Part shown: positions 49,149-58,485 of the stretch, piece by piece
Numbering within the stretch: the first letter of the stretch is position 1
How the letters are laid out: every line of letters begins with the position of its first letter
Origin: Pleurocapsa sp. PCC 7327
Lineage (GTDB): Bacteria > Cyanobacteriota > Cyanobacteriia > Cyanobacteriales > Microcystaceae
Direction: 5' to 3'
DNA: 64,000 bases
Assembly: GCF_000317025.1 (NCBI RefSeq)
Contig: NC_019689.1
Coordinates: 1,129,501 to 1,193,500, forward strand
The notes under the pieces: model-generated
Told to the model about the DNA's origin: nothing
Database searches by the model: none
What the model saw: only the letters and a program-made list of their open reading frames with translations
Program-made: the position numbers and the translations under genes

Positions 49149-49988
49149 TCAATCCTGCTGGTGGGAAAATTGATAAGCCCCTGCCACCGAAAGCGCGATC
49201 GCGGCAACCAGCAAGATGGGAAGGGAATACCAGGGAAATTGAGACAAAGGGGAATATGCTGCCGCCCGCAAACTGACGCTGGTATAAGTTAGAGGCAGGC
49301 AATAGACTATTATTTTAAGGGCGACTGGCAAGGTACTGGGATCGAAGAAGGTTCCACCCAAGAAGGACATGGGAACGATCAGAAAATTGTTGTAAAGTCC
49401 TACGCTTTCGAGAGACTTAACTCGCAATCCTACAATTACTCCCAACCCTGCGAAAACGGCACAATTGAGCGTTAGTAGCAACAAAAATAAAGGATTGAGA
49501 AAACTACCGATTTTTCCAGTAAACAGCACCGCTACCAAAATAACCGAACCCGAAGTCATTAGTCCCCGCGCAATTCCTGCCAACATTTTGCCGAGATGTA
49601 AGGCAAGCGGATGTACTGGTAGAAGCAAGATTTCCTCAAAGGTTTTAGTAAAAAGGCGTTCTCCGCAAATCGAAAAAGTCGTGCCTCCAAAGCTGATGGT
49701 CATAGAAGACAGCGCGACCATTCCTGGCAAAATAAATTCTAGGTAATTATCGCCTACTGGCGGTTTCATTGCGCGATCGAGAGCGCCGCCCAATCCCAAA
49801 CCGAAGGCGAAAATGTAAATTAAAGGCGAGATTAATCCCGTTGAAGCGATTTGTACGATGCGCGATCGCAATTTCAACCATTCTCCCCAAAAGACGGTTA
49901 GGGTATCTGCTAGGATCGTTGGTAATTGCGGCTCCTTTATCGGTTTGCTGGAATTATGGCTCAGTGGGGGTAATGGTTGCGATTTCAC
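49149..49988 (-). CDS. ABC-2 type transporter permease
   Basis: The 279-residue protein has a cytoplasmic N terminus of about 45 residues and six membrane helices. It shows the ABC2 features WGEWLKLRSRIVQIASTGLI, LGLGGALDRAM, YLEFILPGMVALSSM, EEILLLPVHPLALHLGKML and FLGGTFFDPSTLPVAL. GTG 49986-49988 is the start. Such permeases export polysaccharides, lipids or drugs with a separate ATPase, but no partner ATPase lies next to it. Its cargo cannot be told. Confidence 0.87.
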   Translation of the reverse strand: MKSQPLPPLSHNSSKPIKEPQLPTILADTLTVFWGEWLKLRSRIVQIASTGLISPLIYIFAFGLGLGGALDRAMKPPVGDNYLEFILPGMVALSSMTISFGGTTFSICGERLFTKTFEEILLLPVHPLALHLGKMLAGIARGLMTSGSVILVAVLFTGKIGSFLNPLFLLLLTLNCAVFAGLGVIVGLRVKSLESVGLYNNFLIVPMSFLGGTFFDPSTLPVALKIIVYCLPLTYTSVSLRAAAYSPLSQFPWYSLPILLVAAIALSVAGAYQFSHQQD

Positions 49989-50211
49989 GGGTAATAGTCA
50001 ATCTCATCTTGTTAGTATTACTTAATATTTAACCAGAACCAAAAAAACTTTTTAAATTTTTGCTCTTAATTGCATAGAGCCTACAGGCGTTTGCCTCTCC
50101 TAATCTTCTTCCTAAAGAGAAGTTTTTCTTAGGGTAGGGCGAGATCGGACAGATATTATTTTTCCAATTGTTCTAGTGACGCAGAAGGAGATTGCGATAA
50201 AACTTCCAAAA

Positions 50212-50718
50212 ATGAGTCAATACCATTGGTACTACGAAATTCTTGGACTTATCCCAAATGCCTCTCCAGAAGAGGTTAAAAAAGCTTATCGCCAACTTGC
50301 CAAAACTTGGCATCCAGATCGCTTTCCCAATAACTCTCAGGAACAAAAAGAGGCGGCAGAGAAATTTAAAAAAATTCTCGAAGCCTATGAGGTACTGAGG
50401 AATCATCAACCAAGCGCAAATTCTTCAACGGCTGCGTCAACTTCAACAGTTGGATCGAAATTTTCGACTCAGCGATCGACTCCCGAAACTCACTATCAAG
50501 AGGGAGTTAAATATGCCCAAAAAGAACTTTATCAAGACGCGATCGAGGAATTTTCTATTGCCATTCGTCTCGATTCCAATTATATTAAAGCCTATCAATA
50601 TCGCGGCTTTATTTTCTCTAAATTAGGCTTTGAAAGGAGAGCCGAAGCCGATCTAAAAAAAGCAGCAGAATTAAAGTTAAACAAGCAATATCGAGAAGAG
50701 TTTGTGTCCGAGCGATAA
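50212..50718 (+). CDS. J-domain (DnaJ-like) protein with TPR repeats
   Basis: The 168-residue protein begins [15 protein letters not shown]-domain covers residues about 5-70, with the HPD motif in [13 protein letters not shown] and helix [18 protein letters not shown] Ser/Thr-rich linker and about two TPR units follow ([40 protein letters not shown]). J-domains stimulate Hsp70 ATPase; the TPR part likely picks the client. An upstream in-frame GTG (50176) has no ribosome binding site and adds 12 unconserved residues. Confidence 0.88.
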   Translation: MSQYHWYYEILGLIPNASPEEVKKAYRQLAKTWHPDRFPNNSQEQKEAAEKFKKILEAYEVLRNHQPSANSSTAASTSTVGSKFSTQRSTPETHYQEGVKYAQKELYQDAIEEFSIAIRLDSNYIKAYQYRGFIFSKLGFERRAEADLKKAAELKLNKQYREEFVSER

Positions 50719-50959
50719 CTTTAGTCTCTTATTCGGCAAGGTGGTTAAAGTTAAAAGATGAGCAAATAGTATTCTCTCTTGGCAAGCAAGTTAAATCTTG
50801 GTTTGGATTAGATAACTTTACGTTACCAATGCCCAGCAATCTAAATTTCTCTCAGTTGAAAGAAGGATGATTAAATAGGGTAACAATTGTCAGTAGTTTT
50901 TGTTACAAAAAGTAAAGATTTGGGGGGATAAAAAGGGCGGGGATTGCCCGCCCAAATCC

Positions 50960-52369
50960 TTAATTAGACAGATCTTTCACCTGCGCGACCAACTGAGCTA
51001 CAACATCTTGAGCGCTGCCGAAGAGCATTAGAGTCTTATCCTTGTAAAATAACTCATTATCAACTCCGGCAAAACCTGTCCTCATGCTGCGCTTGATGAC
51101 GATCGCACGTTGCGCCTTATCTACATCTAGGATTGGCATTCCGTAGATAGGGCTACTCGTATCGTGTCGAGCGGCTGGGTTGACAACATCATTCGCACCG
51201 ATAATTAAAGCGACATCGGTGCGATCGAATTCGGGGTTGATATCATCCATATCGTAGAGTTGGGTGTAGGGGACATTTGCCTCTGCCAGTAACACGTTCA
51301 TATGTCCCGGCATTCGTCCCGCAACGGGGTGAATGGCATATTTAACCTCTACGCCCATTTTTTCCAAGCAATCGGCAAGTTCTCGAACTCCGTGCTGTGC
51401 CTGAGCTACTGCCATCCCATAACCGGGAACGATGACAACAGAACGGGCATAGCCCAACATCATTGCCCCTTCTTCAGGATCGACGGAGCGAACGACTTTA
51501 TCCTGCTGCACTCCCGATCCGCCAGCAACAACCGTGCCATCGCTACCAAACGCACCAAAGAGAACGTTGGTAAGAGAGCGGTTCATGGCTTTACACACGA
51601 TCTCGGTCAAGATGATGCCAGAAGCTCCCACCAAAGCACCAGCGACGATAAGCATATTATTCGCCAAGATAAAGCCCGCCGCACTAGCAGCCAAACCGGA
51701 GAAGGAGTTCAACAGCGAGATGACCACTGGCATATCAGCGCCGCCGATGGGCAGAACGAACATAACGCCAAGTACCAGAGAAATCCCCACCAAAGTTAGG
51801 AAAACTGCTAGATTTTCTGGGTAAACCAGTAGGTAGCCGCTACTGACTAGAAAGCTAATGAGAAGAAAAGCATTGAAGGGCTGCTGGAAGGGGAAAGTCA
51901 CAGGAGCGCCAGTAACAAGCTCTTGTAACTTGGCGAATGCCATGATGCTACCTGTAAACGTCACGCCGCCGATTAAAACCCCTAAAATGGCAATAATCGT
52001 AGCATCTAGCGGCACGGTGCCAGTGGTTTTGAGTAGTCGCCAAAATTCGCCGACAGAAACTAGTGCCGAGGCCGCACCGCCCACGCCGTTGAAAATCCCG
52101 ACCATCTGAGGCATGGCAGTCATGGCAACTTTTTGGGCAGAAATTGCTCCAATCAGAGAGCCAATGACGATACCTACTAAAATCATCTGATAGCTCAGGA
52201 TTGACTGATGGAGCAGAGTGGCAACGATCGCGATTAACATGCCGACTCCTGCCACTACATTCCCCTGACGAGCGGTGGCAGGCGAACCGAGTTGTTTCAA
52301 TCCCAGGATAAACAGAACCGCCGCCGCTAGATAAGCTAGCTCGATCCCGGTTACTAAATAGTCGCTCAT
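50960..52369 (-). CDS. pntB: NAD(P) transhydrogenase subunit beta PntB
   Basis: The 469-residue subunit has about nine membrane helices forming the proton channel, with HQSILSYQMILVGIVIGSLIG. A C-terminal NADP-binding domain III follows (VVIVPGYGMAVAQAQHGVRE, AGRMPGHMNVLLAEANVPY, IGANDVVNPAARHD). The enzyme passes hydride from NADH to NADP using proton inflow. The start codon overlaps the stop of pntAB (ATGA-type overlap), so the genes are translationally coupled. Confidence 0.97.
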   Translation of the reverse strand: MSDYLVTGIELAYLAAAVLFILGLKQLGSPATARQGNVVAGVGMLIAIVATLLHQSILSYQMILVGIVIGSLIGAISAQKVAMTAMPQMVGIFNGVGGAASALVSVGEFWRLLKTTGTVPLDATIIAILGVLIGGVTFTGSIMAFAKLQELVTGAPVTFPFQQPFNAFLLISFLVSSGYLLVYPENLAVFLTLVGISLVLGVMFVLPIGGADMPVVISLLNSFSGLAASAAGFILANNMLIVAGALVGASGIILTEIVCKAMNRSLTNVLFGAFGSDGTVVAGGSGVQQDKVVRSVDPEEGAMMLGYARSVVIVPGYGMAVAQAQHGVRELADCLEKMGVEVKYAIHPVAGRMPGHMNVLLAEANVPYTQLYDMDDINPEFDRTDVALIIGANDVVNPAARHDTSSPIYGMPILDVDKAQRAIVIKRSMRTGFAGVDNELFYKDKTLMLFGSAQDVVAQLVAQVKDLSN

Positions 52370-52659
52370 GCTTTCGCCTCCTTCTTCTTAAACATTTGCA
52401 GCATTCGGTCTGTTACCCAAAAGCCGCCTACGACGTTGATGGTTGCCAAAATGACGGCAATGAAGCCTAAAATCGTTACCAGGCTCCATTCCTTGGCTCC
52501 AGTCATGAGTAATGCCCCGACGATGGAGATGCCGGAGATTGCATTCGATCCTGACATGAGAGGCGTATGTAGCGTTGGCGGAACTTTGTTAATTACTTCA
52601 AAACCAACAAATGATGCCAACACGAATACAACGATACCTGTAAGTAATTCTGAACTCAT
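52366..52659 (-). CDS. pntAB: NAD(P) transhydrogenase subunit alpha part 2 (membrane part)
   Basis: The 97-residue protein has three membrane helices (LLTGIVVFVLASFVGFEVI, the central helix, and VAIL-type third helix) with the conserved VPPTLHTPLMSGSNAISGI. In cyanobacteria and several other bacteria the alpha subunit is split, and this is the small membrane half. The ATG at 52657-52659 is preferred; a frame from a TTG at 52686 is longer by nine residues that lack conservation. Confidence 0.94.
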   Translation of the reverse strand: MSSELLTGIVVFVLASFVGFEVINKVPPTLHTPLMSGSNAISGISIVGALLMTGAKEWSLVTILGFIAVILATINVVGGFWVTDRMLQMFKKKEAKA

Positions 52660-52709
52660 AGACCCTTTCATTCCTTTGTCTGTCAATGATTTTGTTGTCC
52701 CTGAAGGGG

Positions 52710-53858
52710 CTAAACAGGGATCGACAAAGCCTCGCGAACTCGCGAATTGCGAATTTCTCCTGCATGGGTCACACAGGCGCTATCGATAATGTCATCCGCA
52801 AAATCGAGTTTTAACTCGCCATCTTTGACGAGATACTGCACCAAGGTCAGTACGTTCTTGGCATACATCTGACTGGCATCAATGGGTACTGAGGCGGGCA
52901 AATTAATCGGACCGATGATGGTAACGCCGTATTGCGTGACATCTTTGCCCGGTTCGGTGTAGGCACAGTTCCCACCTTGTTCGGCAGCAATATCAACAAT
53001 GACAGAACCCGGTTTCATCTGAGCAACCATCGATTCGGTAACGATTAGAGGCGCTCGCTTGCCAGGAACCTGTGCTGTGGTGATGACGACATCAGCTCGT
53101 TTGACGTGTTCGGTCAGGACTTCGCGAACTCGTTCTTGGCTGGCAGTCGAAACTTCTTTGGCATAGCCACCGTCTGCCACCGCGTCTTCTTCTAAAGTAA
53201 TGTCGATGAATTTAGCGCCGACGCTTTGGACTTCTTCTTTGACTGCCGGACGGATATCAAAGGCTTCTACCACGGCTCCCAAACGGCGGGCAGTCGCGAT
53301 CACCTGCAACCCGGCTACCCCTGCGCCGATAACTAATACTTTGGCAGGGGGAATGGTTCCTGCGGCAGTGGTCATCATGGGGAAGATTCTGGGCAAATAG
53401 GCAGCAGCTAGCAAGGTAGCTTTGTAGCCAGCAATATTAGCTTGAGATGACAGCGCGTCCATGCTTTGAGCGCGACTGGTGCGGGGAATTAGCTCTAGGC
53501 TAAACGCGGTAATCTGGCGATCGGCTAATTTTTTGATGCCAGCAGGATCGCTTAGCGGATCGAGCATTCCGAGCAAAACTGCCCCTGGTTTGAGCCAATT
53601 AATTTCTGGCTGTCCGTCTCGTTCGCTGGGAGGGGAAACTTTGAGCAGGAGATCGGCTTCTCCCCAAAGTTGGGCGGGATCGGCAATCAGTTTAGCGCCA
53701 GCCGCTTCATAAGCATCATCCGAGAAGTGCGCTCCCGCACCCGCTCCAGTCTGAACCAAGACTTCAAAACCTCCTTTGACTAATCGGGCGACGGTATCTG
53801 GTACTAACGCCACCCGAAATTCTCCAATTTCAATTTCTTTAGCAATAGCTATCTTCAT
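52710..53858 (-). CDS. pntAA: NAD(P) transhydrogenase subunit alpha part 1 (NAD-binding)
   Basis: The 382-residue soluble NAD(H)-binding domain I belongs to the alanine dehydrogenase/PNT family. It shows EIEIGEFRVALVPDTVARLV, GAHFSDDAYEAAGA, SRAQSMDALSSQANIAGYKA, the Rossmann motif VLVIGAGVAGLQVIATARRLG and IVDIAAEQGGNCA. AAAAAAGGAAAAACC precedes the ATG. It is the first gene of pntAA-pntAB-pntB. Confidence 0.97.
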   Translation of the reverse strand: MKIAIAKEIEIGEFRVALVPDTVARLVKGGFEVLVQTGAGAGAHFSDDAYEAAGAKLIADPAQLWGEADLLLKVSPPSERDGQPEINWLKPGAVLLGMLDPLSDPAGIKKLADRQITAFSLELIPRTSRAQSMDALSSQANIAGYKATLLAAAYLPRIFPMMTTAAGTIPPAKVLVIGAGVAGLQVIATARRLGAVVEAFDIRPAVKEEVQSVGAKFIDITLEEDAVADGGYAKEVSTASQERVREVLTEHVKRADVVITTAQVPGKRAPLIVTESMVAQMKPGSVIVDIAAEQGGNCAYTEPGKDVTQYGVTIIGPINLPASVPIDASQMYAKNVLTLVQYLVKDGELKLDFADDIIDSACVTHAGEIRNSRVREALSIPV

Positions 53859-54149
53859 GGTTTTTCCTTTTTTTGACAGATCGATTCATCTCCCTTCTTT
53901 TGAAGAATAGAAGGTAGAGAATTTTGGGTTATTAAGCTACTCCTCTCACCATGTAAACTAAACCGATAAGCTATAGTTATCTCGCTTTCTGAAACTAGAG
54001 TTTCACGATTAATGGTGGCTGAAAGTTCATAAGCAACTTTTTTATAAAGGATTAATTTTTCTGGAATTGAGTTATGAAGATCGATAAAAAGCCACCCCTA
54101 ACGACAGAAGTGGCTTAGTAAAAAAAATAAAAATTTATTTAAAACTGGA

Positions 54150-54668
54150 TTAGCTTAGCGCTTGAGTTTCGCTTTCATCAATTTCTTTTTTGACGGCTTG
54201 ACTGACAATTTGCTTAACTATTTTGATGAGTTCGCGCCAAGAAGCATCGTTGCGAGGAATTTCGCCTTGATACATCCAAAGCCAATCTAACAGCTCTTGT
54301 AGGGCTTCTCTAGCTTCTTGGATTTCCTGGCGTTCGGGCGGCAGAAGCGGCGTGGAAAATCTAGCGGGGTCTTTCCGAACCACTTCTAGCGCTTCGCGAA
54401 CAGTGGCTGTAATTAACTGTTGCATTTCTTTTTGACCCCGTTGTTTTTGCCAAGCTAAACCTTCTTCGCTCGAAGCGTAGAGAGAGGGCAAACGATTGAG
54501 AGCGTAGGTTGCTACCTCGACTTGATTGACTAACTCTTTGATTTCAGCCGAACAAGGCTCTAGTTGTTTTTTGATTTCTTGGGCAACTAGCAACTCCATC
54601 GCGTTTTTGTTAGACTGCGAAACGACGCGCTCGGACTGAGAAGCCAGATAATCTAAGATTGAATCCAT
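54150..54668 (-). CDS. ComFB-domain protein (cyclic-dinucleotide receptor type)
   Basis: The 172-residue protein has the ComFB core: NKNAMELLVAQEIKKQL, then VNQVEVATYALNRLPSLYAS-SEEGLAWQ. This matches the late-competence ComFB family, whose cyanobacterial members are reported to bind c-di-GMP and/or c-di-AMP and affect cell size or competence. The second half is helical and acidic at the end (IDESETQALS). It lies about 290 bases upstream of pntAA on the same strand and is probably a separate unit. A link with competence is unproven here. Confidence 0.83.
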   Translation of the reverse strand: MDSILDYLASQSERVVSQSNKNAMELLVAQEIKKQLEPCSAEIKELVNQVEVATYALNRLPSLYASSEEGLAWQKQRGQKEMQQLITATVREALEVVRKDPARFSTPLLPPERQEIQEAREALQELLDWLWMYQGEIPRNDASWRELIKIVKQIVSQAVKKEIDESETQALS

Positions 54669-54799
54669 TGCTCGAATGATTTTTTTTATGTCACATTAGC
54701 GTTAGTATGCCCAAAGCGAGGAAAAAAATTGCGATCGCCAGCGATTTCTCTTCCCAGCCAAGCTTTTAGCCACCCTAAAAAATTTGTCAGATAAAAATC

Positions 54800-55168
54800 A
54801 TGCTAGATTTTACATCGGTTTTGAATTTTTCCCACCATCATTGCATTGCCATCTGCGCTTTTCTCGTTCCAGCCAATCTGCTGATAACCTTACAAACTTT
54901 AGCGATGGTTTTACTGACTCGCCCTCAATCTCATATTCGTTGGTCGGTAGCGATCGCGGCTTGTCTAGCTTTAATCCTAGTCCTGCACGTGGGAACTTGG
55001 TTTGCGATCGAGGTTGTCACCCCCGTCACCTTTATTTTGCTGGGATTGGCAAGTACTTGTTTGGCTTTAAACCTTTGGACGGCAAACTATCCATCTACTT
55101 TCCAACGCTTGTTGAGAATAGCTCCGAGCATTCCCAACCGCGATCGCCAATCGTGGCTTTCTTATTAA
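54800..55168 (+). CDS. Small membrane protein, three hydrophobic helices
   Basis: The 122-residue protein has three strong hydrophobic segments (residues 16-38, 46-68 and 72-92), with LHVGTWFAIEVVTPVTFILL between the last two. The pattern resembles small conserved cyanobacterial membrane proteins of unknown role. The overlapping frame starting at 54784 gives Ser/Pro-rich low-quality protein and is taken as a shadow. It converges on the deacetylase-like gene 15 bases away. Confidence 0.65.
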   Translation: MLDFTSVLNFSHHHCIAICAFLVPANLLITLQTLAMVLLTRPQSHIRWSVAIAACLALILVLHVGTWFAIEVVTPVTFILLGLASTCLALNLWTANYPSTFQRLLRIAPSIPNRDRQSWLSY

Positions 55169-55183
55169 CGTAAATTGTTTTGG

Positions 55184-56110
55184 TTACGAAGGCACTGCCA
55201 AACATTGCTGGTAAATTACTTTAGCAGCTCGATGCAAGAGCGAATGCCGAGCGACTAATCCTTGGAGATCGTCGGCGTATCCCCCGCCAATGACACAAGC
55301 AACAGGACAGCCAGCTGCCAAACAGGTAGTCAAAACCTGCATTTCGCGGCGATAAATTCCCAGATCCGTTAGGGCTAATTTTCCCAGGCGATCGCTCGCA
55401 TGAGTATCTACGCCAGCATCGTACAACACCAAATCGGGTTGGACTTGAGAGAGTACATCGGAGAGATATTTAGCCAGGATGTGTAAATAGCCGTCATCAT
55501 CTAAACCAACGGGTAGCGGCACGTCGAGATCGCTTTTTTGCTTGTTATTGGGGAAATTCGCTTCGCAATGCATCGAGAAAGTAAAAACGCTGGGATCGTC
55601 TTGAAAGATACAAGCCGTTCCATCGCCTTGATGAACGTCTAAATCGACAATGAGGACTTTTTTGACCAGTCCGAGTTGTTGCAAGACGCGAGTTGCGATC
55701 GCTAAATCGTTAAAAATACAAAACCCCGAACCATAACCCGGAAAAGCATGGTGAGTTCCCCCTGCCGTATTGCAAGCCAATCCATATTGCAAAGCCAGTT
55801 GAGCCGTCAGAATCGTTCCGCCGACCGCAACACAAGTCCGATTGGCTAAAGCGGGACTCCAAGGCAAGCCAATGCGGCGCTGTGCCTTCGGATCGAGCGT
55901 TCCCTCGCAATAGGCTCGCACGTATTCTGGTAGATGTACTAATTCAATTAACTCCCGCGACGGGACTTCTGGACGGTAAACGCAGTCGAGTTGAGCGATG
56001 CCGTCGGCGAGTAGCAATTCGTAAAGGAGTTTGAATTTAGACATCGGAAAGCGATGTCCCTCTGGCAATGGCGCAATGTAGTCTGGATGGTAGACGATCG
56101 GTAAACTCAT
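55184..56110 (-). CDS. Histone deacetylase/acetoin utilisation family amidohydrolase
   Basis: The 308-residue protein has the arginase-like deacetylase fold: IVYHPDYIAPLPEGHRFPM, the His pair in TAGGTHHAFPGYGSGFCIFN, the zinc ligands in DLDVHQGDGT and in LVLYDAGVDTHASD, and GGGYADD near the end. Such bacterial enzymes remove acetyl groups from lysine or polyamines; the target is unknown. The ATG at 56108-56110 gives the usual start MSLPIVYHPDY; a longer frame adds six residues. Confidence 0.9.
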   Translation of the reverse strand: MSLPIVYHPDYIAPLPEGHRFPMSKFKLLYELLLADGIAQLDCVYRPEVPSRELIELVHLPEYVRAYCEGTLDPKAQRRIGLPWSPALANRTCVAVGGTILTAQLALQYGLACNTAGGTHHAFPGYGSGFCIFNDLAIATRVLQQLGLVKKVLIVDLDVHQGDGTACIFQDDPSVFTFSMHCEANFPNNKQKSDLDVPLPVGLDDDGYLHILAKYLSDVLSQVQPDLVLYDAGVDTHASDRLGKLALTDLGIYRREMQVLTTCLAAGCPVACVIGGGYADDLQGLVARHSLLHRAAKVIYQQCLAVPS

Positions 56111-56189
56111 TCTTACAGCAATTATCAACTAAATAATATTAAATCCGTTTCATTGACCATAATTGACCATAATATGGAGTGCGGTGCGT

Positions 56190-56270
56190 TCGCGTAGCGT
56201 GTGCGTAAGCGCATACGTCTTGCTCGCTTTTCATGCCTGCTCGAACGCGAGCTAGAAGCTCGCACTACTG
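56190..56270. repeat. GCGAGC hairpin repeat, copy 2 (inverse to copy 1)
   Basis: On the minus strand it reads TAGTGCGAGCTTCTAGCTCG, later GCGAGCAAGACGTA, then GCGCTTACGCACACGCTACG. The first two parts match the repeat at 37867-37920. Confidence 0.55.
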
Positions 56271-56305
56271 GTTATTGTGTTTGTTCGTTCAGATTTGATA
56301 TAAAT

Positions 56306-56337
56306 TGTAGGGTGGGCTAGTATTAGCCCACCCTACA
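56306..56337. terminator. Hairpin between deacetylase-like and DevC-like genes
   Basis: TGTAGGGTGGGCTA and TAGCCCACCCTACA form a 14-base stem with a 4-base loop, 41 bases past the stop of the DevC-like gene. It can serve as that gene's terminator and also resembles a common intergenic palindrome type. Confidence 0.6.
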
Positions 56338-56377
56338 CGTAAGGTTTTCAAGTATCTCTACTAACTACTAACCAGGA

Positions 56378-57631
56378 TTAGCCTTTGAAAACCATCGCAG
56401 GGTCGATTCGCGTTACCTTGCGAATGGCGAGAAACGCAGAACCGATGCACATGGCGACAATAATACCAAACACGCCAACTGCCGCTCCCGGAGTAATCAA
56501 AATGATAATTCCCTGTTCGGCGACGGCTGCGCTCAAGCCTAGGCAGATCAGCATTCCTGGAATATAGCCCAAAACTGCCATCCAGATCGATTGCTCTACG
56601 ATAACCCCATAAAGCAGCTTATCCGACGCGCCGATTGCTTTGAGGGTACCAAATTCCTTAATGTGTTCGGACACGGAAGAATAAAGAATTTGGCTCACAA
56701 CGACCATGCCGACGATTACCCCAACTGCCGCTCCGATACCCAAAATCACGCCAACGCCCGTGCGAACTTTCCAGTAATCTCTCGTTTTTTGCGACATTTC
56801 TGCCTTAGTATAGGCAGTCGTTCCGGGGATGGTCTCTTGCAGGCGCTTTTTGAGCGCTTCCATGTTTTGACCCGGTTTAGCTTTTATCAAAATATAGGTA
56901 ACGGGATCGGTTAAGCTCAAGGCTTTGAGTGGAGGCATCTGCGACTGCTTGGTTTCGGCATCAGAAGCCTTCTCATAAATTGTCGTACAATCGAACTTTC
57001 CATTTTCGTTTGCCTGACAGTTGACCCTAGAGGTATACCCAGCACTCATGTAGGTATTAACATTCTTAAGAGATGTAAAGACAAACGGAGACGCTACTAA
57101 AGATTGAGTATTTTCGGTAACTGCGTCTACGCGAGCGGGCAAGCTTCCGATTTTCCCCATCTGACCGATAGAGTTGATGTGTAGTTCCTCTATGCGACTT
57201 CCTTCTACCATGATAGTGTAGGGGTTAGATACCGCTTTTAGGCTTCCTTGCGTAATATCTCCCGGTTGAAAGAGTCTTCCGTTTGGGTCGAAACCAATGA
57301 TGCGCACGGAACTACTTTCGGTACTGTTGGCTGGATACCATCTCGACGTAGTAAGAGTAATAGGTTCTGCCCGTTCGACTCCTTCTACTTGTTTTGCCTC
57401 TTCTAGTTGTGCGTAGGTCAATGGTTCTGTATACTCGAATTGAACCATCCGATCGGAAGTTAGCCAGATGTCTGCTTTCGAGCGATCGATGAGGAGGGCT
57501 GTAGAGCGAGAAAAACCGTTGAGAATGCCAGTTTGGATTGTCACTAGGCTAACGGCAAACATGATACCTGCCTGGGCAACTAAGAAACGAGGCAAGTCTT
57601 CGAGTAGGTTCTTACGAGCAATGGATACCAT
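56378..57631 (-). CDS. DevC/MacB-type ABC transporter permease, orphan
   Basis: The 417-residue permease has an N-terminal helix (FLVAQAGIMFAVSLVTIQTG), a large outside domain of about 220 residues with two Cys (VNCQANENGKFDCTT), and three C-terminal helices with SEHIKEFGTLKAIGASDK in the coupling loop and RIDPAMVFKG at the end. It is a second DevC-type protein in the window (compare 13052-14221), but no devA or devB lies beside it. It may work with ATPase and adaptor proteins encoded elsewhere. Cargo is unknown. Confidence 0.87.
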   Translation of the reverse strand: MVSIARKNLLEDLPRFLVAQAGIMFAVSLVTIQTGILNGFSRSTALLIDRSKADIWLTSDRMVQFEYTEPLTYAQLEEAKQVEGVERAEPITLTTSRWYPANSTESSSVRIIGFDPNGRLFQPGDITQGSLKAVSNPYTIMVEGSRIEELHINSIGQMGKIGSLPARVDAVTENTQSLVASPFVFTSLKNVNTYMSAGYTSRVNCQANENGKFDCTTIYEKASDAETKQSQMPPLKALSLTDPVTYILIKAKPGQNMEALKKRLQETIPGTTAYTKAEMSQKTRDYWKVRTGVGVILGIGAAVGVIVGMVVVSQILYSSVSEHIKEFGTLKAIGASDKLLYGVIVEQSIWMAVLGYIPGMLICLGLSAAVAEQGIIILITPGAAVGVFGIIVAMCIGSAFLAIRKVTRIDPAMVFKG

Positions 57632-57846
57632 AGCAGATTAGAGGACTATGTTTTTGTGCGCCTGCTGAAAGATTCAGCGGATTGGGGTTGGGTTTCGGAA
57701 CTTGACGAAGTTTACGTAATATTTATTATTTCCGAATCCATTAAGTTATGTAACAGCGAGTGGGACAGTAATTAGAGTGTCAACTGGGAAACTGAATTCC
57801 GAAAATTTTCCAGTAAAACGCTATAAATCCTCAAAATCGGAAGATT

Positions 57847-58467
57847 ATGCGCGACGGAGAACGGTTAAATCATCCCATTCTCGAACAGAGTTTTGCGATT
57901 ATCGACCAAGAGATTGGCAATCATAGCTTAAATTCTTGGGAATACGCGATCGCCCGTCGGGTTATTCACACCACCGCTGATTTTGAATTTGCCGAGTTAT
58001 TAAGATTCAGTCCCGATGCGATCGAATCCGGTATGGCTTGCCTGCGCCGTAAAGTGCCCATCATTACCGATGTCGGCATGGTTAAGCAGGGTATAACAAC
58101 CATGGTAGCAAAAACTTTTAACAATTTTTTGATGGCTGCTGTCGAGCAAGTTTTAGTAGCCGATGCAGGCAGAACTCGCACGGAGATAGGAATTCTAAGA
58201 TGCTTTGAGCAATACCCCCAGGGAATTTATGTCATTGGTAATGCACCTACTGCCTTACTAGCATTATGCGATCGCATTTCTGAGTCAAACCTTAAACCAG
58301 GATTAATTATTGGTGCGCCCGTGGGATTTGTTTCCGTGGTAGAGTCGAAACAAGCTTTGGCACGGCTAAGCGTCCCCCAAATTCGAGTAGAAGGACGCAA
58401 GGGAGGATCGCCCGTCGCTGCTGCAATTTTAAATGCATTATTAGTGCTAGCGTGGGAGAATTTATAA
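57847..58467 (+). CDS. cbiC: Cobalt-precorrin-8 methylmutase CbiC/CobH
   Basis: The 206-residue enzyme moves the methyl group from C-11 to C-12 of precorrin-8, forming (hydrogeno)cobyrinate in B12 synthesis. It shows HPILEQSFAIID, RRVIHTTADFEF with the catalytic His, ITDVGMVKQGI, IVGNAPTALLAL-like VIGNAPTALLAL, and IGAPVGFVSVVESKQAL. The next gene is 18 bases downstream, so the two B12 genes are co-transcribed. No cobalamin riboswitch was seen upstream. Confidence 0.95.
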   Translation: MRDGERLNHPILEQSFAIIDQEIGNHSLNSWEYAIARRVIHTTADFEFAELLRFSPDAIESGMACLRRKVPIITDVGMVKQGITTMVAKTFNNFLMAAVEQVLVADAGRTRTEIGILRCFEQYPQGIYVIGNAPTALLALCDRISESNLKPGLIIGAPVGFVSVVESKQALARLSVPQIRVEGRKGGSPVAAAILNALLVLAWENL

Positions 58468-58485
58468 TTATTAAAAATATAAATA

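Noticed and set aside
54784-55173. 129-codon plus-strand frame overlapping the small membrane protein
   Set aside because: The alternative frame at 54800-55168 has three clean membrane helices; this one is Ser/Pro-rich and irregular.
57632-57846. Cobalamin riboswitch upstream of cbiC
   Set aside because: No B12-box-like sequence (GCCACTG type) or large folded leader was seen in the 215-base gap.
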